This document shows positions 6,014 through 7,344 of a DNA stretch of 7,344 nucleotides, piece after piece. Made by a program: the position numbers and the translations under genes. The DNA comes from CAZBWE01 sp964495465. GTDB lineage: Bacteria; Planctomycetota; Phycisphaerae; Sedimentisphaerales; Anaerobacaceae. Within the stretch, counting starts at the first letter, position 1; every line of letters begins with the position of its first letter. The stretch lies in assembly GCA_964495465.1 (NCBI GenBank), contig CAZBWE010000104.1, forward strand, positions 1-7,344. The letters run 5' to 3'. The notes below the pieces were generated by a model. The model had not been told where the DNA came from. It saw nothing but the letters and a program-made list of their open reading frames with translations, and ran no database searches.

Positions 6014-7344
6014 ATGTTTTCAAGAATCCTAATAGCGAACCGCGGCGAAATAGCGCTGCGTATCATCCGTGCCTGCCATGAGCTTGGCATTGAAGCGGTG
6101 GCGGTTTATTCCGAGGCCGATAAAGACGCTCCATACTTACAGCTTGCAGATGAGGCCGTTTGCATAGGACCTGCTGACTGTGCCGAAAGTTATCTGAACA
6201 TACCACGCATCATAAGCGCCGCTGAAATTACCGATGTCGAGGCGATTCATCCGGGCTATGGTTTTCTTGCTGAGAATATAAACTTCACCCGGATATGCCG
6301 GGAATGTGGGATAACGTTTATAGGCCCCACCCCTGAGGCGATGCAGTTGCTCGGCGACAAGGTCGAGGCCCGAAAACTGGCACGCAAGGTCAAAGTAAAG
6401 GTTGTGCCCGGCTCCGATGGCGTTATCAAAGAAGAGGCCGAAGCACTGAAACTGGCAAACGAAATTGGCTACCCTGTAATGATAAAGGCCTCCGCTGGCG
6501 GAGGAGGACGGGGTATGAGGATTGCGCATAATGATATCAGCTTTCGCTCCGCCTTCGGAGCCGCTCAGGCCGAGGCGGAAGCCGCCTTCGGAAACGGCAG
6601 CGTCTATCTGGAAAAGTGCCTGCTCGAGCCACGACACATAGAAGTGCAGGTCCTTGCCGATGAAAAAGGCAATGCAGTGCACTTCTATGAAAGGGACTGC
6701 ACCATCCAGCGAAGGCACCAAAAGATGATTGAGGAATCGCCCTGTCCCATCCTGGATGAGCGCGACAGAGAAGATTTGTGCACCGCCGCCCTGCGGATTG
6801 TAAAGGAAGCCAAATATGTCAATGCCGCGACGATTGAGTTCCTTTTGGACAAAGACAAAAAGTTCTACTTCATCGAAGCCAATGCCCGAATCCAGGTCGA
6901 GCACCCGGTTACCGAAATGGTTACCGGCCACGATTTGATTAAATGGCAGATAAAAATTGCTTCAGGTCATACGCTTAAGCTGAAGCAAAAACATATAAAA
7001 CATAAAGGCGTAGCAATCGAGTGCCGGATTAACGCTGAGGACCCAAAGAATAATTTTGCTCCTTCGCCCGGCACGATTACCCGATATATTCCGCCCGGCG
7101 GCCCCTGCGTCAGGGTCGATTCCCACGTTTGCCAGGGCTGGAATGTCTCGACAAAGTATGATTCGATGATTGCCAAGCTTATTGTCCATCAGCGAACGCG
7201 AACCGAGGCCATTGCAACTATGAAAAGGGCCTTGAGCGAATTTGTCATCGAGCCGATTAAGACCACCATCCCCGCCTGCCTGAATATTATCTCACATAAT
7301 CTTTTTGCCAAGAGTAAAATCGACACCAGCTTCGTCGAAAGAAA
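6014..7344 (+). CDS. accC: Acetyl-CoA carboxylase biotin carboxylase subunit (3' end outside window)
   Basis: An open frame runs from ATG 6014 to the window edge without a stop. It gives 443 residues of an expected ~445-450, so it is nearly complete. The enzyme uses ATP and bicarbonate to carboxylate the biotin on AccB. The N-terminal domain starts FSRILIANRGEIALRIIRA and includes IHPGYGFLAEN (79-89). The ATP-grasp domain has K116, KASAGGGGRGMR (158-169) and ERDCTIQRRHQK (226-237). The catalytic face has E275, E288-A-N290-A-R292-x-Q-V-E296-H and ECRIN with R338; these numbers match E. coli AccC almost exactly. Two positions differ from the usual pattern: AATIEF (271-276) replaces AGTxEF, and ANAR replaces MNTR/MNPR; the catalytic side chains remain. 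Only weak Shine-Dalgarno-like GAGA (6001-6004) precedes it. Co-transcription with accB is expected. Confidence 0.97.
   Translation, partial: MFSRILIANRGEIALRIIRACHELGIEAVAVYSEADKDAPYLQLADEAVCIGPADCAESYLNIPRIISAAEITDVEAIHPGYGFLAENINFTRICRECGITFIGPTPEAMQLLGDKVEARKLARKVKVKVVPGSDGVIKEEAEALKLANEIGYPVMIKASAGGGGRGMRIAHNDISFRSAFGAAQAEAEAAFGNGSVYLEKCLLEPRHIEVQVLADEKGNAVHFYERDCTIQRRHQKMIEESPCPILDERDREDLCTAALRIVKEAKYVNAATIEFLLDKDKKFYFIEANARIQVEHPVTEMVTGHDLIKWQIKIASGHTLKLKQKHIKHKGVAIECRINAEDPKNNFAPSPGTITRYIPPGGPCVRVDSHVCQGWNVSTKYDSMIAKLIVHQRTRTEAIATMKRALSEFVIEPIKTTIPACLNIISHNLFAKSKIDTSFVER

Noticed and set aside
5820..6032. Small plus-strand frame containing VILNRAQRSEESF (and antisense frame 5714-5995)
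   Set aside because: These are typical mistranslations of the palindromic repeat at 5912-5990 and overlap the ends of accB and accC.
6137..6931. 264-residue open frame on the minus strand
   Set aside because: It lies wholly antisense to accC, whose motifs are unmistakable; the antisense translation shows no known domain and is a codon-bias shadow.

Overview
The window looks like bacterial chromosome from an uncultured or environmental lineage. Gene order, frequent lack of clear Shine-Dalgarno sequences, and a palindromic dispersed repeat whose arms read TGTCATTYTGA (a type I associate with planctomycetes, Chloroflexi and similar genomes) make a planctomycete-like (Phycisphaerae-type) host my best guess. 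This rests on general resemblance, not on a marker gene. All recognisable protein genes lie on the plus strand.

Layout. Positions 1-430 hold the tail of a MntA-type nucleotidyltransferase and a complete HepT-type HEPN protein, overlapping by 26 bp: a toxin-antitoxin pair. Positions 495-905 encode a YjbQ/UPF0047 protein, followed after a short gap by an MFS transporter ending at 2142. Positions 2143-2893 carry no convincing protein gene. They do contain a strong hairpin (2231-2284) that, read on the minus strand, is followed by six T residues and preceded by a TTGACA-17-TAGTCT promoter. I read this as a candidate minus-strand small RNA of about 110 nt. Positions 2894-3619 encode a YggS/PLPBP-type pyridoxal-phosphate homeostasis protein. 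Positions 3846-5120 encode a SpoIIE/RsbU-type PP2C phosphatase with a degenerate receiver-like N-terminus. Positions 5393-5872 and 6014 to the window end encode AccB and AccC, the biotin carboxyl carrier and biotin carboxylase of acetyl-CoA carboxylase.

Functional links. accB and accC act together in the first step of fatty-acid synthesis and probably form one transcript. That transcript would begin near 5289 with a perfect 12-bp stem-loop in its leader and would carry a palindromic repeat between the two cistrons. The MNT/HEPN pair is an accessory cassette. The YjbQ, MFS, YggS and phosphatase genes look like independent units with no evident shared pathway.

The most interesting unexplained signals are the minus-strand small-RNA candidate at 2225-2333, the perfect hairpin at the presumed accB start site, and the repeat inserted between accB and accC. 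I see no CRISPR array, tRNA, rRNA, transposase or phage gene.
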